This document shows, piece by piece, positions 33,744 through 42,431 of a stretch of DNA of 64,000 nucleotides. The DNA lies in contig CALWHG010000005.1 of NCBI GenBank assembly GCA_944380315.1, positions 1 through 64,000 on the forward strand. The letters are read 5' to 3'. Below the pieces are notes generated by a model, which worked only from the letters and a program-made list of their open reading frames with translations, did no database searches and was not told the origin of the DNA. A program made the position numbers and the translations under genes. Position 1 is the first letter of the stretch; each line of letters begins with the position of its first letter. This stretch comes from an uncultured Lachnospiraceae bacterium. GTDB taxonomy: Bacteria; Bacillota; Clostridia; Lachnospirales; Lachnospiraceae.

Positions 33744-33807
33744 TATTGGTGGTGCAAAACTTATTTAAAGCCAGATCAAAACAGTTCATGTATAGGAGGA
33801 TAAAGAC

Positions 33808-34836
33808 ATGGCAGTTAAAGTAGCTATCAATGGTTTTGGACGTATCGGACGTCTGGCATTCCGTCAGATGTTTGAGGATAAGGGAACTGAGATAGTAGCT
33901 ATCAACGATCTTACTGATCCCAAGATGCTTGCTCATCTGCTCAAGTATGACTCTTCACAGGGCCGTTATGCTCTTGCAGACAAGGTTACCGCAGGCGAGG
34001 ACAGCATAACGGTTGACGGCAAGACCATAAAGATCTACAAGGAGCCCGATGCTTCCAAGCTTCCCTGGGGAGAGCTGGGAGTAGACGTAGTGCTTGAGTG
34101 CACAGGCTTCTACACAAAAAAGGACAAGGCACAGGCTCATATCGATGCTGGTGCCAAGAAGGTAGTCATCTCTGCACCTGCAGGCAACGACCTTCCTACC
34201 ATCGTTTACAACGTAAACCATGAGACTCTTACAGAGAACGACAGCATCATATCCGCTGCTTCCTGTACCACAAACTGCCTGGCTCCCATGGCTAAGGCCC
34301 TTAACGATTATGCTCCCATCCAGACCGGTATCATGGCTACCATCCATGCTTATACAGGTGATCAGATGGTGCTTGACGGACCTCACAGGAAGGGTGACCT
34401 TCGCCGTGCAAGGGCTGCAGCAGTAAATATCGTTCCCAACTCAACAGGCGCTGCAAAGGCTATCGGCCTTGTTATCCCTGAGCTTAACGGAAAGCTCATC
34501 GGTGCAGCTCAGCGTGTTCCTGTACCCACAGGCTCCACCACCCTTCTCTTTGCAGTGGTAAAGGGCAAGGACATCACTGTTGACAGTGTAAATGCAGCCA
34601 TGAAGGCAGCAGCAGCAAAGATGCCTGAGACCTTCGGCTACAACGAGGATCCCATCGTATCTTCAGACGTTATCGGCATGACCTATGGTTCACTCTTCGA
34701 TGCTACTCAGACCATGGTAGCAAAGATCGACGACGATACCTATGAGGTTCAGGTAGTTTCATGGTATGACAACGAGAACTCCTACACCTCACAGATGGTA
34801 AGGACCATCAAGTACTTCGAGAAGTTCGTAAAGTAA
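33808..34836 (+). CDS. gapA: Glyceraldehyde-3-phosphate dehydrogenase
   Basis: The 342-residue enzyme begins [19 protein letters not shown] (NAD-binding Rossmann) and has the catalytic stretch [18 protein letters not shown] with the active Cys. It oxidises glyceraldehyde-3-phosphate in glycolysis. Codon use is biased to ATC and CGT with few ATA/AGG codons, the local marker of very high expression. It has its own promoter and is followed by a terminator before pgk, so it can be made in excess over the next two glycolytic enzymes. Confidence 0.97.
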   Translation: MAVKVAINGFGRIGRLAFRQMFEDKGTEIVAINDLTDPKMLAHLLKYDSSQGRYALADKVTAGEDSITVDGKTIKIYKEPDASKLPWGELGVDVVLECTGFYTKKDKAQAHIDAGAKKVVISAPAGNDLPTIVYNVNHETLTENDSIISAASCTTNCLAPMAKALNDYAPIQTGIMATIHAYTGDQMVLDGPHRKGDLRRARAAAVNIVPNSTGAAKAIGLVIPELNGKLIGAAQRVPVPTGSTTLLFAVVKGKDITVDSVNAAMKAAAAKMPETFGYNEDPIVSSDVIGMTYGSLFDATQTMVAKIDDDTYEVQVVSWYDNENSYTSQMVRTIKYFEKFVK

Positions 34837-34851
34837 TATCATAAGCAAGAT

Positions 34852-34889
34852 AAAAAGGCTCTGCCCTGTAGTGGGGCCGAGCCTTTTTT
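34852..34889 (+). terminator. Terminator between gapA and pgk
   Basis: AAAAAGGCTC (34852-34861) pairs with GAGCCTTTTT (34879-34888), with an inner CCC/GGG pair, ending in a T-run. It probably reduces but may not abolish read-through into pgk. Confidence 0.85.
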
Positions 34890-34920
34890 ACTAAGTATCT
34901 ATATAAGAAAGGGATATATC

Positions 34921-36129
34921 ATGGCACTTAATAAAAAGACTGTGGACGACATAGACGTAAAGGGCAAGAGAGTCCTTGTAAGATGTGATTTCAATGTACC
35001 CTTAAAGGATGGCAAGATCACTGACGAGAACAGGCTCGTGGCTTCCCTTCCCACCATAAAGAAGCTTCAGTCAGAGGGCGGCAGGCTCATACTCTGCTCT
35101 CATCTTGGCAAGCCCAAGAACGGTCCCGAGGACAAGTTTTCACTGGCTCCCGTGGCAAAGAGGCTTTCAGAGCTCCTTGGATGCGAGGTCAGGTTCGTTG
35201 TGGATCCTGAGGTCGTAGGCGCAAACGTAAGGGCTGCCGTAGAGACCATGAAGGACGGAGACATCATCCTTATAGAAAATACCCGCTTCAGGAAGGAAGA
35301 GACCAAGTGCGAGGATGCATTTTCAAAGGATCTGGCTTCCATCTGCGATGTATTTGTGGATGATGCCTTCGGTACCGCTCACAGGGCTCACTGCTCAAAT
35401 GTAGGCGTGGCCAAGTTCGCTCCCGTATCTGCAGTAGGATACCTGATGGAGAAGGAGATCCAGTTCCTCGGCAATGCCGTAGAGGATCCCAAGAGGCCCT
35501 TCGTTGCCATACTGGGCGGCGCAAAGGTAGCCGACAAGCTCAACGTCATCTCCAACCTTCTTGAGAAGTGCGATACACTCATCATCGGCGGCGGCATGGC
35601 TTATACCTTCGTAAAGGCCATGGGACACAATGTAGGAAAGTCACTTGTGGATGATACCAAGCTCGACTACTGCAAGGAGATGATAGAGAAGGCTGAGAAG
35701 CTCGGCAAGAAGCTGCTGCTCCCCGTAGATACAGCCATAGCTCCCGCATTCCCTGATCCCATCGATGCTGAGATCAAGGTGGACTATGTGGACATAGACA
35801 AGATGCCCGAGGATCAGATGGGACTGGATATCGGACCCAAGACCGTGGCAGAGTTCGAGGCAGCCATAAAGGGCGCCAAGACCGTAGTATGGAACGGACC
35901 CATGGGCGTGTTTGAGAATCCTCAGCTTGCAAAGGGTACCATAGCAGTGGCCAAGGCACTGGCAGAGACTGATGCCACCACCATCATCGGCGGCGGAGAT
36001 TCAGCAGCAGCAGTAAACATCCTCGGCTTTGGAGACAAGATGACCCATATCTCCACCGGCGGCGGAGCCTCCCTGGAGTTCCTTGAGGGCAAGGAGATGC
36101 CCGGTGTAGCAGCCGTACAGGATAAGTAA
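34921..36129 (+). CDS. pgk: Phosphoglycerate kinase
   Basis: A 402-residue two-domain kinase: [21 protein letters not shown] at the N-terminus, CSHLGKP for substrate binding, and [34 protein letters not shown] at the C-terminus in shorter motif form. It makes ATP from 1,3-bisphosphoglycerate. ATG 34921 follows AAAGGG. Its stop is 13 bases before tpiA, so the two form an operon after gapA. Confidence 0.97.
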   Translation: MALNKKTVDDIDVKGKRVLVRCDFNVPLKDGKITDENRLVASLPTIKKLQSEGGRLILCSHLGKPKNGPEDKFSLAPVAKRLSELLGCEVRFVVDPEVVGANVRAAVETMKDGDIILIENTRFRKEETKCEDAFSKDLASICDVFVDDAFGTAHRAHCSNVGVAKFAPVSAVGYLMEKEIQFLGNAVEDPKRPFVAILGGAKVADKLNVISNLLEKCDTLIIGGGMAYTFVKAMGHNVGKSLVDDTKLDYCKEMIEKAEKLGKKLLLPVDTAIAPAFPDPIDAEIKVDYVDIDKMPEDQMGLDIGPKTVAEFEAAIKGAKTVVWNGPMGVFENPQLAKGTIAVAKALAETDATTIIGGGDSAAAVNILGFGDKMTHISTGGGASLEFLEGKEMPGVAAVQDK

Positions 36130-36142
36130 GGAAGGTCGGATC

Positions 36143-36892
36143 ATGAGAAGGAAGATCATAGCAGGAAACTGGAAGATGAACAAGACTCCCTCCGAGGCCA
36201 TAAAGCTGGTGGAGGAGCTCAAGCCCCTGGTGGACAATGAGGCAGTGGACGTGGTATTCTGCGTCCCTGCCATAGACATAGTACCCGTAGTCAAGGCCTG
36301 TGAGGGCAGTACTATCCAGGTAGGCGCAGAGAACATGTATTTTGAGGAGAGTGGTGCATATACCGGAGAGATCTCTCCCGCCATGCTGGTGGATGCCGGA
36401 GTCAGGTATGTCATACTGGGACATTCTGAGAGGAGAGACTATTTCAAGGAGACCTCCGAGGATGTCAACAGGAAGATGAAGAAGGCCATAGAGCACGGTA
36501 TCACTCCCATCATGTGCTGCGGCGAGAGCCTTGAGCAGAGAGAGCAGGGCATAACCCTTGACTGGATACGCCAGCAGGTGAAGGTGGGTTACCAGGGCAT
36601 AGCTGCTGCGGATGCAGCAAAGACCGTCATAGCCTATGAGCCCATCTGGGCCATCGGCACCGGCAGGACAGCCACCACGGAGCAGGCCGAGGAGGTATGC
36701 GGTGCCATAAGACAGTGCATAGCTGAGATATATGATGAGGCTACTGCAGAGTCCATACGCATACAGTACGGCGGATCCGTAAATGCAGCAAATGCGGCAG
36801 AGCTCTTTGCTCAGCCCGACATAGACGGAGGACTTGTGGGAGGAGCTTCCCTCAAGGCTGATTTTGGAAAGATAGTAAACTATGATAGATAA
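36143..36892 (+). CDS. tpiA: Triosephosphate isomerase
   Basis: The 249-residue barrel has [10 protein letters not shown] with the catalytic Lys, [13 protein letters not shown] with the electrophile His, and [17 protein letters not shown] with the base Glu. It interconverts the triose phosphates. The last 11 bases overlap the start of a HerA-like ATPase gene, so these unrelated genes are co-translated; the usual next gene, the phosphoglycerate mutase, is not here. Confidence 0.97.
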   Translation: MRRKIIAGNWKMNKTPSEAIKLVEELKPLVDNEAVDVVFCVPAIDIVPVVKACEGSTIQVGAENMYFEESGAYTGEISPAMLVDAGVRYVILGHSERRDYFKETSEDVNRKMKKAIEHGITPIMCCGESLEQREQGITLDWIRQQVKVGYQGIAAADAAKTVIAYEPIWAIGTGRTATTEQAEEVCGAIRQCIAEIYDEATAESIRIQYGGSVNAANAAELFAQPDIDGGLVGGASLKADFGKIVNYDR

Positions 36893-38489
36893 CGGCAAGA
36901 TATATTTTGCAAAGACGGGAGATGACCTGTCGGAAAAAATATATCTGAGGCCGGACATGGCTAACAGGCACGGCTTCATCTGCGGAGCCACCGGTACAGG
37001 TAAGACCATAACCCTGAAGGTGCTGGCTGAGTCATTTTCAGATATGGGAGTGCCTGTGTTCCTGGCGGACGTAAAGGGCGACCTTTCCGGCATGATCACG
37101 CCGGGTGCAGACAGCGAGGACATGATAGAGAGGAAGCAGCGCTTCGGACTTACAGAGGACGGCTTTGCCTACAAGTCCTACCCTTCGGCCTTCTACGACA
37201 TATACGGAGATAAGGGAGTCCCTCTTCGCACGACCATATCGGAGATGGGACCTCAGCTCATGGCATCAGTGCTGGATCTCAACGATACACAGACGGATAT
37301 ACTGTCGGTAGTATATAAGATCGCCGATGACCAGGAGCTGCTCCTGACGGATACCAAGGACCTCAAGGCCATGCTTGCATATGTTTCTGAAAATGCTTCT
37401 GACTTTGAGCTTGACTATGGCCACATAGCCAAGCAGTCGGTGGCAGCCATAGTCAGGGACGTGGTGGCTCTTGAGTCTGAGGGCGGTGATGTGTTCTTCG
37501 GGGAGCCGGCCTTCAACGTGGCTGATTTCTTCGTGACGGATACCTCCGGAAGGGGCACCATAAACATACTTGACAGCAGCAGCCTTATAAACAAGCCCAG
37601 GCTCTATTCGGCATTCATGCTGTATCTGCTTTCGGAGCTCTTTGAGATCATGCCCGAGGTGGGAGACATGGAGAAGCCCAGGATAGTATTCTTCTTTGAT
37701 GAGGCCCACCTGCTCTTTGACAATGCCAGCGATGACCTGATGGAGAAGATCGAACAGATGATCAAGCTGATCCGCTCCAAGGGAGTGGGCGTATACTTGG
37801 TTACCCAGTCTCCCGGTGACATACCGGATGGTGTCATGTCTCAGCTCGGCAACAAGGTCCAGCATGCCCTCAGGGCATATACCCCTGCGGAAAGAAAGGT
37901 GCTTAAGGCAGCAGCCCAGTCCTTCAGGGCAGAGGAGGGCTTTGATACTGAAAAGCTGCTGGGAGAGCTTGGTACAGGAGAGGCAGTAGTCTCTGTCCTG
38001 GATGAGGACGGCATACCTTCTCCTGCCTGCCATGCATTCATCCTTCCTCCTCAGTCCATGATGGGGAAGGCAGCGGATGCTGACAAGGAAAAGCTCATAA
38101 AGGCCTCAAACCTCTATATCAAGTACAACACTCCCGTGGATCCGGCCTCAGCCTATGAGTTCCTTGAGAGACGGAAGGCAGAGGAACAGAAGCAGGAGGA
38201 AGAGGAAAAGGCCCAGGAGGCAGCAGAGAAGGAGAGACTGAAGGCCGAAAAGGAAGCGGAGAAGGCAAGGCTCAAGGCTGAAAAGGAGGCCCAGAAGGAG
38301 GCTGAGCGTCAGCAGAAGGCCATGCTTAAAAACGTCAAGTCAGTGGCCACTACTGCAGGCGGTACCGTAGGCCGTGAGCTGGGCAACCTGCTTGGAGATA
38401 CCATAGGCGGAAGCTTCGGAAAAAGGCTTGGAGGAAATCTCGGAGCCAGCCTCGGACGCAACATACTTGGTACACTTTTCAGACACTGA
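36882..38489 (+). CDS. HerA-like ATPase, DUF853 family
   Basis: The 535-residue protein has a HerA/FtsK-type ATPase core: [20 protein letters not shown] (Walker A), [14 protein letters not shown] (Walker B), then [15 protein letters not shown] and a final Arg-containing HALRAYTP. Most DUF853 proteins end soon after this. Here residues ~425-475 are an Ala/Glu/Lys coiled coil (repeats of [20 protein letters not shown] type), followed by a Gly-rich tail with [20 protein letters not shown]. The cellular role is not established; DNA translocation or remodelling is likely from the fold. It overlaps tpiA by 11 bases. Confidence 0.87.
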   Translation: MIDNGKIYFAKTGDDLSEKIYLRPDMANRHGFICGATGTGKTITLKVLAESFSDMGVPVFLADVKGDLSGMITPGADSEDMIERKQRFGLTEDGFAYKSYPSAFYDIYGDKGVPLRTTISEMGPQLMASVLDLNDTQTDILSVVYKIADDQELLLTDTKDLKAMLAYVSENASDFELDYGHIAKQSVAAIVRDVVALESEGGDVFFGEPAFNVADFFVTDTSGRGTINILDSSSLINKPRLYSAFMLYLLSELFEIMPEVGDMEKPRIVFFFDEAHLLFDNASDDLMEKIEQMIKLIRSKGVGVYLVTQSPGDIPDGVMSQLGNKVQHALRAYTPAERKVLKAAAQSFRAEEGFDTEKLLGELGTGEAVVSVLDEDGIPSPACHAFILPPQSMMGKAADADKEKLIKASNLYIKYNTPVDPASAYEFLERRKAEEQKQEEEEKAQEAAEKERLKAEKEAEKARLKAEKEAQKEAERQQKAMLKNVKSVATTAGGTVGRELGNLLGDTIGGSFGKRLGGNLGASLGRNILGTLFRH

Positions 38490-38494
38490 TCCTG

Positions 38495-38525
38495 AAGGAG
38501 CGGCATTTACCGGCCGCTCCTTTAC
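38495..38525 (+). terminator. Terminator of the pgk-tpiA-ATPase operon
   Basis: AAGGAGCGG (38495-38503) pairs with CCGCTCCTT (38514-38522), followed by T and A. It lies six bases after the stop of the HerA-like gene and before the tRNA. Confidence 0.85.
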
Positions 38526-38584
38526 TAACGGATAAAAGTATGATAAAATCTACCCTATGCCATCCGGGGACAAGGGTGGCACGG

Positions 38585-38656
38585 GCTCTCATAGTATAAT
38601 GGATAGAACGATGGCCTCCGGAGCCGTAGATAGCGGTTCGATTCCGCTTGGGAGCA
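38585..38656 (+). tRNA. tRNA-Arg (anticodon CCG)
   Basis: A 72-base cloverleaf can be drawn by hand. Acceptor GCTCTCA pairs with TGGGAGC (one G-T), discriminator A. The anticodon stem ATGGC/GCCGT closes the loop CTCCGGA with CCG, reading CGG. The T-arm is AGCGG-TTCGATT-CCGCT. The D-stem GTAT/GAAC pairs except for an A-A mismatch. No CCA is encoded. It stands alone between two terminators; no integrated element is next to it. Confidence 0.88.
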
Positions 38657-38683
38657 GTAAAGGGCGTCTGAGCCCTGGTCATG

Positions 38684-38708
38684 CCGTGACATACACGGTG
38701 GTCTTTTT
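38684..38708 (+). terminator. Short terminator after the tRNA
   Basis: CCGTG (38684-38688) pairs with CACGG (38694-38698), loop ACATA, followed by TGGTCTTTTT. AGGGC and GCCCT around 38660-38675 form another small stem just before it. Together they probably end the tRNA transcript. Confidence 0.6.
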
Positions 38709-38725
38709 AGTTATATGGAGGATAT

Positions 38726-39703
38726 ATGGACCCAGCGGCCTTGGTGCTGATCGTCCTGATCGCGCTTACAGTCATCTTGCTTCTTCGCAGTGAGTGGGAA
38801 AAGAAGCATCTCAAGACGGAGTACTATACCATAAAGAGCGAAAAGATACATATAGGTACCCGTTTCATATTTCTCAGTGACATGCATGGAGCAGAGTTCG
38901 GAGAGGACAACGAGGAGCTGCTCAGTGAGATAAGGAGCCTGGATCCTGACTGCATACTCATAGGCGGTGACATGATCACCTGCGGAAAGAGATGCGAGGA
39001 GCCTCCCAGGACCTCAGCCTGCATACATCTGTGTCAGGAGCTCAGTGAATACTGGCCGGTCATATATGCGGAGGGCAACCATGAGGTAAGGTTCAGGAGA
39101 CGCTTCCCCGAGGACTTTCAGATATTCATAGAGCATCTGGAGCAGTACTCCTCTCTGGAGTATCTTATGGATGAGACCGAGACCTTCACAAAGGAGGATG
39201 AGCTCATAGATGAGAGAGACGAGTTCACCATCTACGGACCAAGCCTTGAGGAGGATTATTTTCAGCCTTTAAGGCCAGGCTTTGGAAGGAAGCTGGTCAT
39301 GCCGGAGGGATATCTTGAAGGAAAGCTGCTTACGGCGGAGGACATGTCCTGCAAAGTCTCTGATCGGAGGGACAGGGCCCCGAGGCACAGCTTCAACATC
39401 ATGCTGCTTCACAGCCCCCTCTATCTCAGGGAGGCGGAGGCCCTTGGAGCTGATCTGGTGCTTTCCGGTCATTTTCACGGAGGGACCATAAGGCTTCCGG
39501 GCCTCGGAGGGCTCATGACACCACAGCTCCAGTTCCTGGTGAAGGAATGCGCCGGGGAGTTCAGCCATGGAAGGACCCGCATGATCGTGAACCGGGGACT
39601 TGGCACTCACAGCATAAAGCTCAGGCTAAACGACAGGCCTGAGATCAGCGTCATAGATGTATTGCCAAAAGGAGACAGAGAGACGGATCCGGATCAGCTT
39701 TGA
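38726..39703 (+). CDS. Membrane-anchored metallophosphoesterase
   Basis: The 325-residue protein has an N-terminal membrane helix (LVLIVLIALTVILLL) and a calcineurin-like phosphoesterase domain: FLSDMHGAEFG, LIGGDMITCG, YAEGNHEVR, LLHSPLY and SGHFHGGTIRLPG, the metal ligands in order. Proteins of this YkuE-like type act on small phosphodiesters or lipid phosphates at the membrane, but the substrate is not known. The stop overlaps scpA by one base (TGATG), linking it to the chromosome segregation genes. Confidence 0.9.
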   Translation: MDPAALVLIVLIALTVILLLRSEWEKKHLKTEYYTIKSEKIHIGTRFIFLSDMHGAEFGEDNEELLSEIRSLDPDCILIGGDMITCGKRCEEPPRTSACIHLCQELSEYWPVIYAEGNHEVRFRRRFPEDFQIFIEHLEQYSSLEYLMDETETFTKEDELIDERDEFTIYGPSLEEDYFQPLRPGFGRKLVMPEGYLEGKLLTAEDMSCKVSDRRDRAPRHSFNIMLLHSPLYLREAEALGADLVLSGHFHGGTIRLPGLGGLMTPQLQFLVKECAGEFSHGRTRMIVNRGLGTHSIKLRLNDRPEISVIDVLPKGDRETDPDQL

Positions 39704-40503
39704 TGGAAGAGATCAGATACAAGCTTGAAAAACTGAATTTTGACGGCCCGCTGGACCTGCTGCTCAGGCTTATCGAAAAGGACAAGCTGGATATATATGA
39801 CATACCCATAGCGGATATCACGGCCCAGTACCTGGAGTATATGGACAGCCTTCAGACGGAGGACCTGGAGCTTATGTCGGATTTCCTCGTCATGGCGGCC
39901 ACATTGCTTGACATCAAGGCAAGGATGCTGCTTCCCAGGGATGAGGAGGAGCAGGATGAGGAGGAAGAGGACCCCAGGGATGAGCTGGTACGGAGGCTGC
40001 TCCTGTACAAGCAGTTCAAATATATGGCCTATGAGATGGAGCACATGGAGGATGAGGCCTCAAGGTTCATATACAGGGATGCGGAGCTTCCCAGAGAGGT
40101 GACGGACTATGTGCCTCCCGTGGATCTTTCAGAGCTCCTTTCCGGAGTGGATCTGGAGGGCCTGAAGACCATTTTCCAGGAGGTCATGAGACGGAAGGAG
40201 TACCGAAGGGACCAGAGACGTGAGAGCTTCGGAGTGATCAAGCGTGAGCGCATGCCCGTAAGGAGCCGTATAGGCTCACTGCTGAGCTACGCCAGGAGGC
40301 AGAGGCATTTTTCCTTCAGGAGCCTGCTGGAGGCGGAGCCCAGCCGGGAGGACGTGGTAGTGACCTTCCTGGCAGTCCTTGAGCTCATGAAGGTGGGAGC
40401 CATAGAGGTTAGGCAGCAGGAGACCTGCGGAGACATAGAGGTGACCTTTTCCGATCAGGTGGATGAGGGTCAGCTAGATCTTGGAGATATAGTCGATGAC
40501 TGA
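39703..40503 (+). CDS. scpA: Segregation and condensation protein A
   Basis: From ATG 39703 the protein has 266 residues. The N-terminus YKLEKLNFDGPLDLLLRLIEKDKLDIYDI is the classic ScpA kleisin start, with EYMDSLQTEDLELMSDFLVMAATLLDIKARMLLP following and a C-terminal winged helix (REDVVVTFLAVLELMKVGAI). ScpA bridges the SMC heads and binds ScpB in the bacterial condensin complex. It overlaps scpB by eight bases, the usual arrangement. An acidic stretch (EEEQDEEEEDPRDE) links the two halves. Confidence 0.96.
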   Translation: MEEIRYKLEKLNFDGPLDLLLRLIEKDKLDIYDIPIADITAQYLEYMDSLQTEDLELMSDFLVMAATLLDIKARMLLPRDEEEQDEEEEDPRDELVRRLLLYKQFKYMAYEMEHMEDEASRFIYRDAELPREVTDYVPPVDLSELLSGVDLEGLKTIFQEVMRRKEYRRDQRRESFGVIKRERMPVRSRIGSLLSYARRQRHFSFRSLLEAEPSREDVVVTFLAVLELMKVGAIEVRQQETCGDIEVTFSDQVDEGQLDLGDIVDD

Positions 40504-41125
40504 TAATGAGATCTATGGTCAGCTCGATCTGTCCGGAGAGGCAGCGGGAGCTGAGCTTACAAGATATGCAAATATAGCGGAGGCCATACTTTTTGCCTTT
40601 GGAAGAGCGGTATCATTGAATGAGATCGCGAAGTCCTGCGGCTGTGACCAAAAGACTGCCAAAGAGGCAGTGGATATTCTGCTTAATAAGTACGAAAACC
40701 AGGAGTCAGGTCTGTGCATCAAACAGTTTGACGGAAAGTATCAGCTGTGCACCAGGGCGGAGTATTATCCTAATCTGGCAAGCGTGCTGAAGCAGGAGCG
40801 GAAGCCGATCCTTACGGAGGTGGTCATGGAGACCCTGGCCATCATAGCCTACAGATCCCCCGTGACCAAGGCGGAGATAGAGAGGATCAGAGGCGTCAAG
40901 TCGGACCATGCGGTAAACAAGCTTATAGAATACGGCCTGGTGGAGGAGACCGGGAGGCTCAATGCACCCGGAAGGCCGGCGGTATTTTCCCCCACTGATG
41001 AGTTTTACAGAAGGTTTGGCATATCCGGCAAGGAGGACATGCCCATGCCGGGACCTGAGCTTCAGGCCAGGATGGATGAGGAAGTGAAGGCGGAGCTTAT
41101 GGAGCCTTCGGAGGTACAGGTTTGA
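40496..41125 (+). CDS. scpB: Segregation and condensation protein B
   Basis: The 209-residue protein carries two winged-helix domains: AEAILFAFGRAVSLNEIAKSC in the first and METLAIIAYRSPVTKAEIERIRG with GRPAVFSPTDEFYRRFGI in the second. It dimerises and binds ScpA within SMC-ScpAB. The last stop overlaps the TTG start of the dUTPase gene. Together with scpA and the phosphoesterase it forms one tightly packed operon that continues to a lipoprotein gene. Confidence 0.95.
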   Translation: MTDNEIYGQLDLSGEAAGAELTRYANIAEAILFAFGRAVSLNEIAKSCGCDQKTAKEAVDILLNKYENQESGLCIKQFDGKYQLCTRAEYYPNLASVLKQERKPILTEVVMETLAIIAYRSPVTKAEIERIRGVKSDHAVNKLIEYGLVEETGRLNAPGRPAVFSPTDEFYRRFGISGKEDMPMPGPELQARMDEEVKAELMEPSEVQV

Positions 41126-41694
41126 GAAGAGTTGCAAGATTCCTGAAGGTGAGCAGGACACAGTGGATAAATGACTGGAAGGCTCTCTATGAGGGCTGCG
41201 GAAAGACTGCAGATGAGCTTGAGGCTGAGGCCGAAGCCATATATGAGGAGCTCCGCATACCCGTGAGGGCTACCAGGGGCTCTGCAGGCTATGACATCTT
41301 TTCTCCCATAGATTTCGAGCTTGGGCCCGGGGAGGAGATAAAGATAGCCACAGGCATGCGCTGCAGCATGGATGAGGATGTGGTGCTGCTGATCATGCCC
41401 AGGAGCTCTCTGGGCTTCAGGTATCGCTTCCAGCTCAACAATACGGTGGGAGTCATAGACAGCGATTATTATTATTCCGACAATGAGGGCCATATATTCA
41501 TACGCTTCACAAATGACAGCAAGACCGGCGCGGTCATGCACATAACGAAGGGACAGGCTCTGGCCCAGGGCATATTTGTGACCTATGGCATCACTGAGGA
41601 TGATGAGACGGAGATCGTCAGGAACGGGGGCATAGGCAGCACCGACAGTACTGACGGGAAAGGAGATCCTTCGGATCTGGTGTCCAGACTATGA
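41122..41694 (+). CDS. dut: dUTPase with N-terminal extension
   Basis: The start is TTG 41122, overlapping the scpB stop, with GGAGGT about seven bases upstream. The dUTPase motifs appear from residue ~47: RATRGSAGYDIF, IMPRSSLGFRYRFQ, NTVGVIDSDYY, and a final IGSTDS in place of the usual FGSTG. The enzyme hydrolyses dUTP to dUMP, keeping uracil out of DNA and feeding dTMP synthesis. The first 45 residues, with RTQWINDWKALYEGCGKTAD, are not part of the core fold; related long clostridial forms exist. It overlaps the next gene by four bases. Confidence 0.9.
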   Translation: MRRVARFLKVSRTQWINDWKALYEGCGKTADELEAEAEAIYEELRIPVRATRGSAGYDIFSPIDFELGPGEEIKIATGMRCSMDEDVVLLIMPRSSLGFRYRFQLNNTVGVIDSDYYYSDNEGHIFIRFTNDSKTGAVMHITKGQALAQGIFVTYGITEDDETEIVRNGGIGSTDSTDGKGDPSDLVSRL

Positions 41695-42287
41695 AGAGAG
41701 GATATCTGACAGCGGCAGCCGTGCTCTGCCTTTCGCTGAGCATGGGCCTTTCAGGCTGCGGAGGCAGTGACAGGCTCATGGAGCTCAGGACTTCGGCCAT
41801 AGAGCATTTCAATGCAGGAGATTATGCTTCTGCAGAGGAGCTTTTCGATCAGGCTCTCAAGGCGGATTATGGCCGGGTATCGGAGGTACAGCTGGATATA
41901 CTGAGGTACAGGGGAGAATGTGAGCTGCGCCTTGGCAAATACGATGAGGCGGCAGATACCTATGAGGCCCTGCTGCATAACGCAGAGTCCGAGGAGGATA
42001 CGGCCCTTTATGAGGAGCTCTGTACGGAGCTTGGCAGCCTGGATCAGCTGGCGGACATGGTGGACGGCATAGAGGCCGGAAGCTATCAGGAGGTCTATGA
42101 TCAGGCCTCGGCCCTTGCGGAGCTTGATGGCTCCCTCATAGGCAAGCTTTCCTGGTTCAACAAGGCCGTGTGCGCTGAGCACCTTGGCAATTATGAGGAG
42201 GCATACGAGCTGTTCAATGAGTATCTGAAGGTCTATCCCGATGATCAGGAGGCCCAGAAGGAGGCTGCTTTTTTGCGCACCAGGTGA
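41691..42287 (+). CDS. TPR-containing lipoprotein
   Basis: The 198-residue precursor has a lipobox (SMGLSGCGG) after a signal helix. The mature chain contains tetratricopeptide-like helices: AIEHFNAGDYASAEELFDQAL, RYRGECELRLGKYDEAADTY and CAEHLGNYEEAYELFNEYL, the last near the C-terminus. TPR lipoproteins hold protein partners at the outer face of the membrane; no specific partner is evident. The ATG overlaps the dUTPase stop by four bases, making it the end of the scp operon. NrdR boxes follow after 31 bases. Confidence 0.87.
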   Translation: MKRGYLTAAAVLCLSLSMGLSGCGGSDRLMELRTSAIEHFNAGDYASAEELFDQALKADYGRVSEVQLDILRYRGECELRLGKYDEAADTYEALLHNAESEEDTALYEELCTELGSLDQLADMVDGIEAGSYQEVYDQASALAELDGSLIGKLSWFNKAVCAEHLGNYEEAYELFNEYLKVYPDDQEAQKEAAFLRTR

Positions 42288-42318
42288 GCGGTTATGAAAA
42301 TGCAGCCCGGATATAACA

Positions 42319-42386
42319 ACAAGATATTGTAAAGTACAATAAAAAAGCACAATATATATTGTGTTTTTTTATTTTTATATTATAAT
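42319..42386 (+). promoter_or_regulatory. Paired NrdR boxes and promoter of nrdD
   Basis: CACAATATATATTGTG (42348-42363) is a perfect 16-base palindrome that matches the NrdR box pattern ACACWATATATWGTGT. ACAAGATATTGT (42319-42330) is a second, weaker copy. Their centres are 31 bases apart, about three helical turns, as known for NrdR. A perfect TATAAT lies at 42381-42386, and the downstream box covers the -35 position. Binding would block polymerase when dATP is high. Confidence 0.85.
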
Positions 42387-42431
42387 TGGTCATGCACGAT
42401 CGCAAATACACTGAAGAAAAGAGGACAAGTC

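Noticed and set aside
35984..37123. Long open frame on the minus strand across the pgk-tpiA-ATPase genes
   Set aside because: It is antisense to three certain genes, has low-complexity His/Leu/Tyr-rich composition and no ribosome site, so it is a reading-frame shadow.
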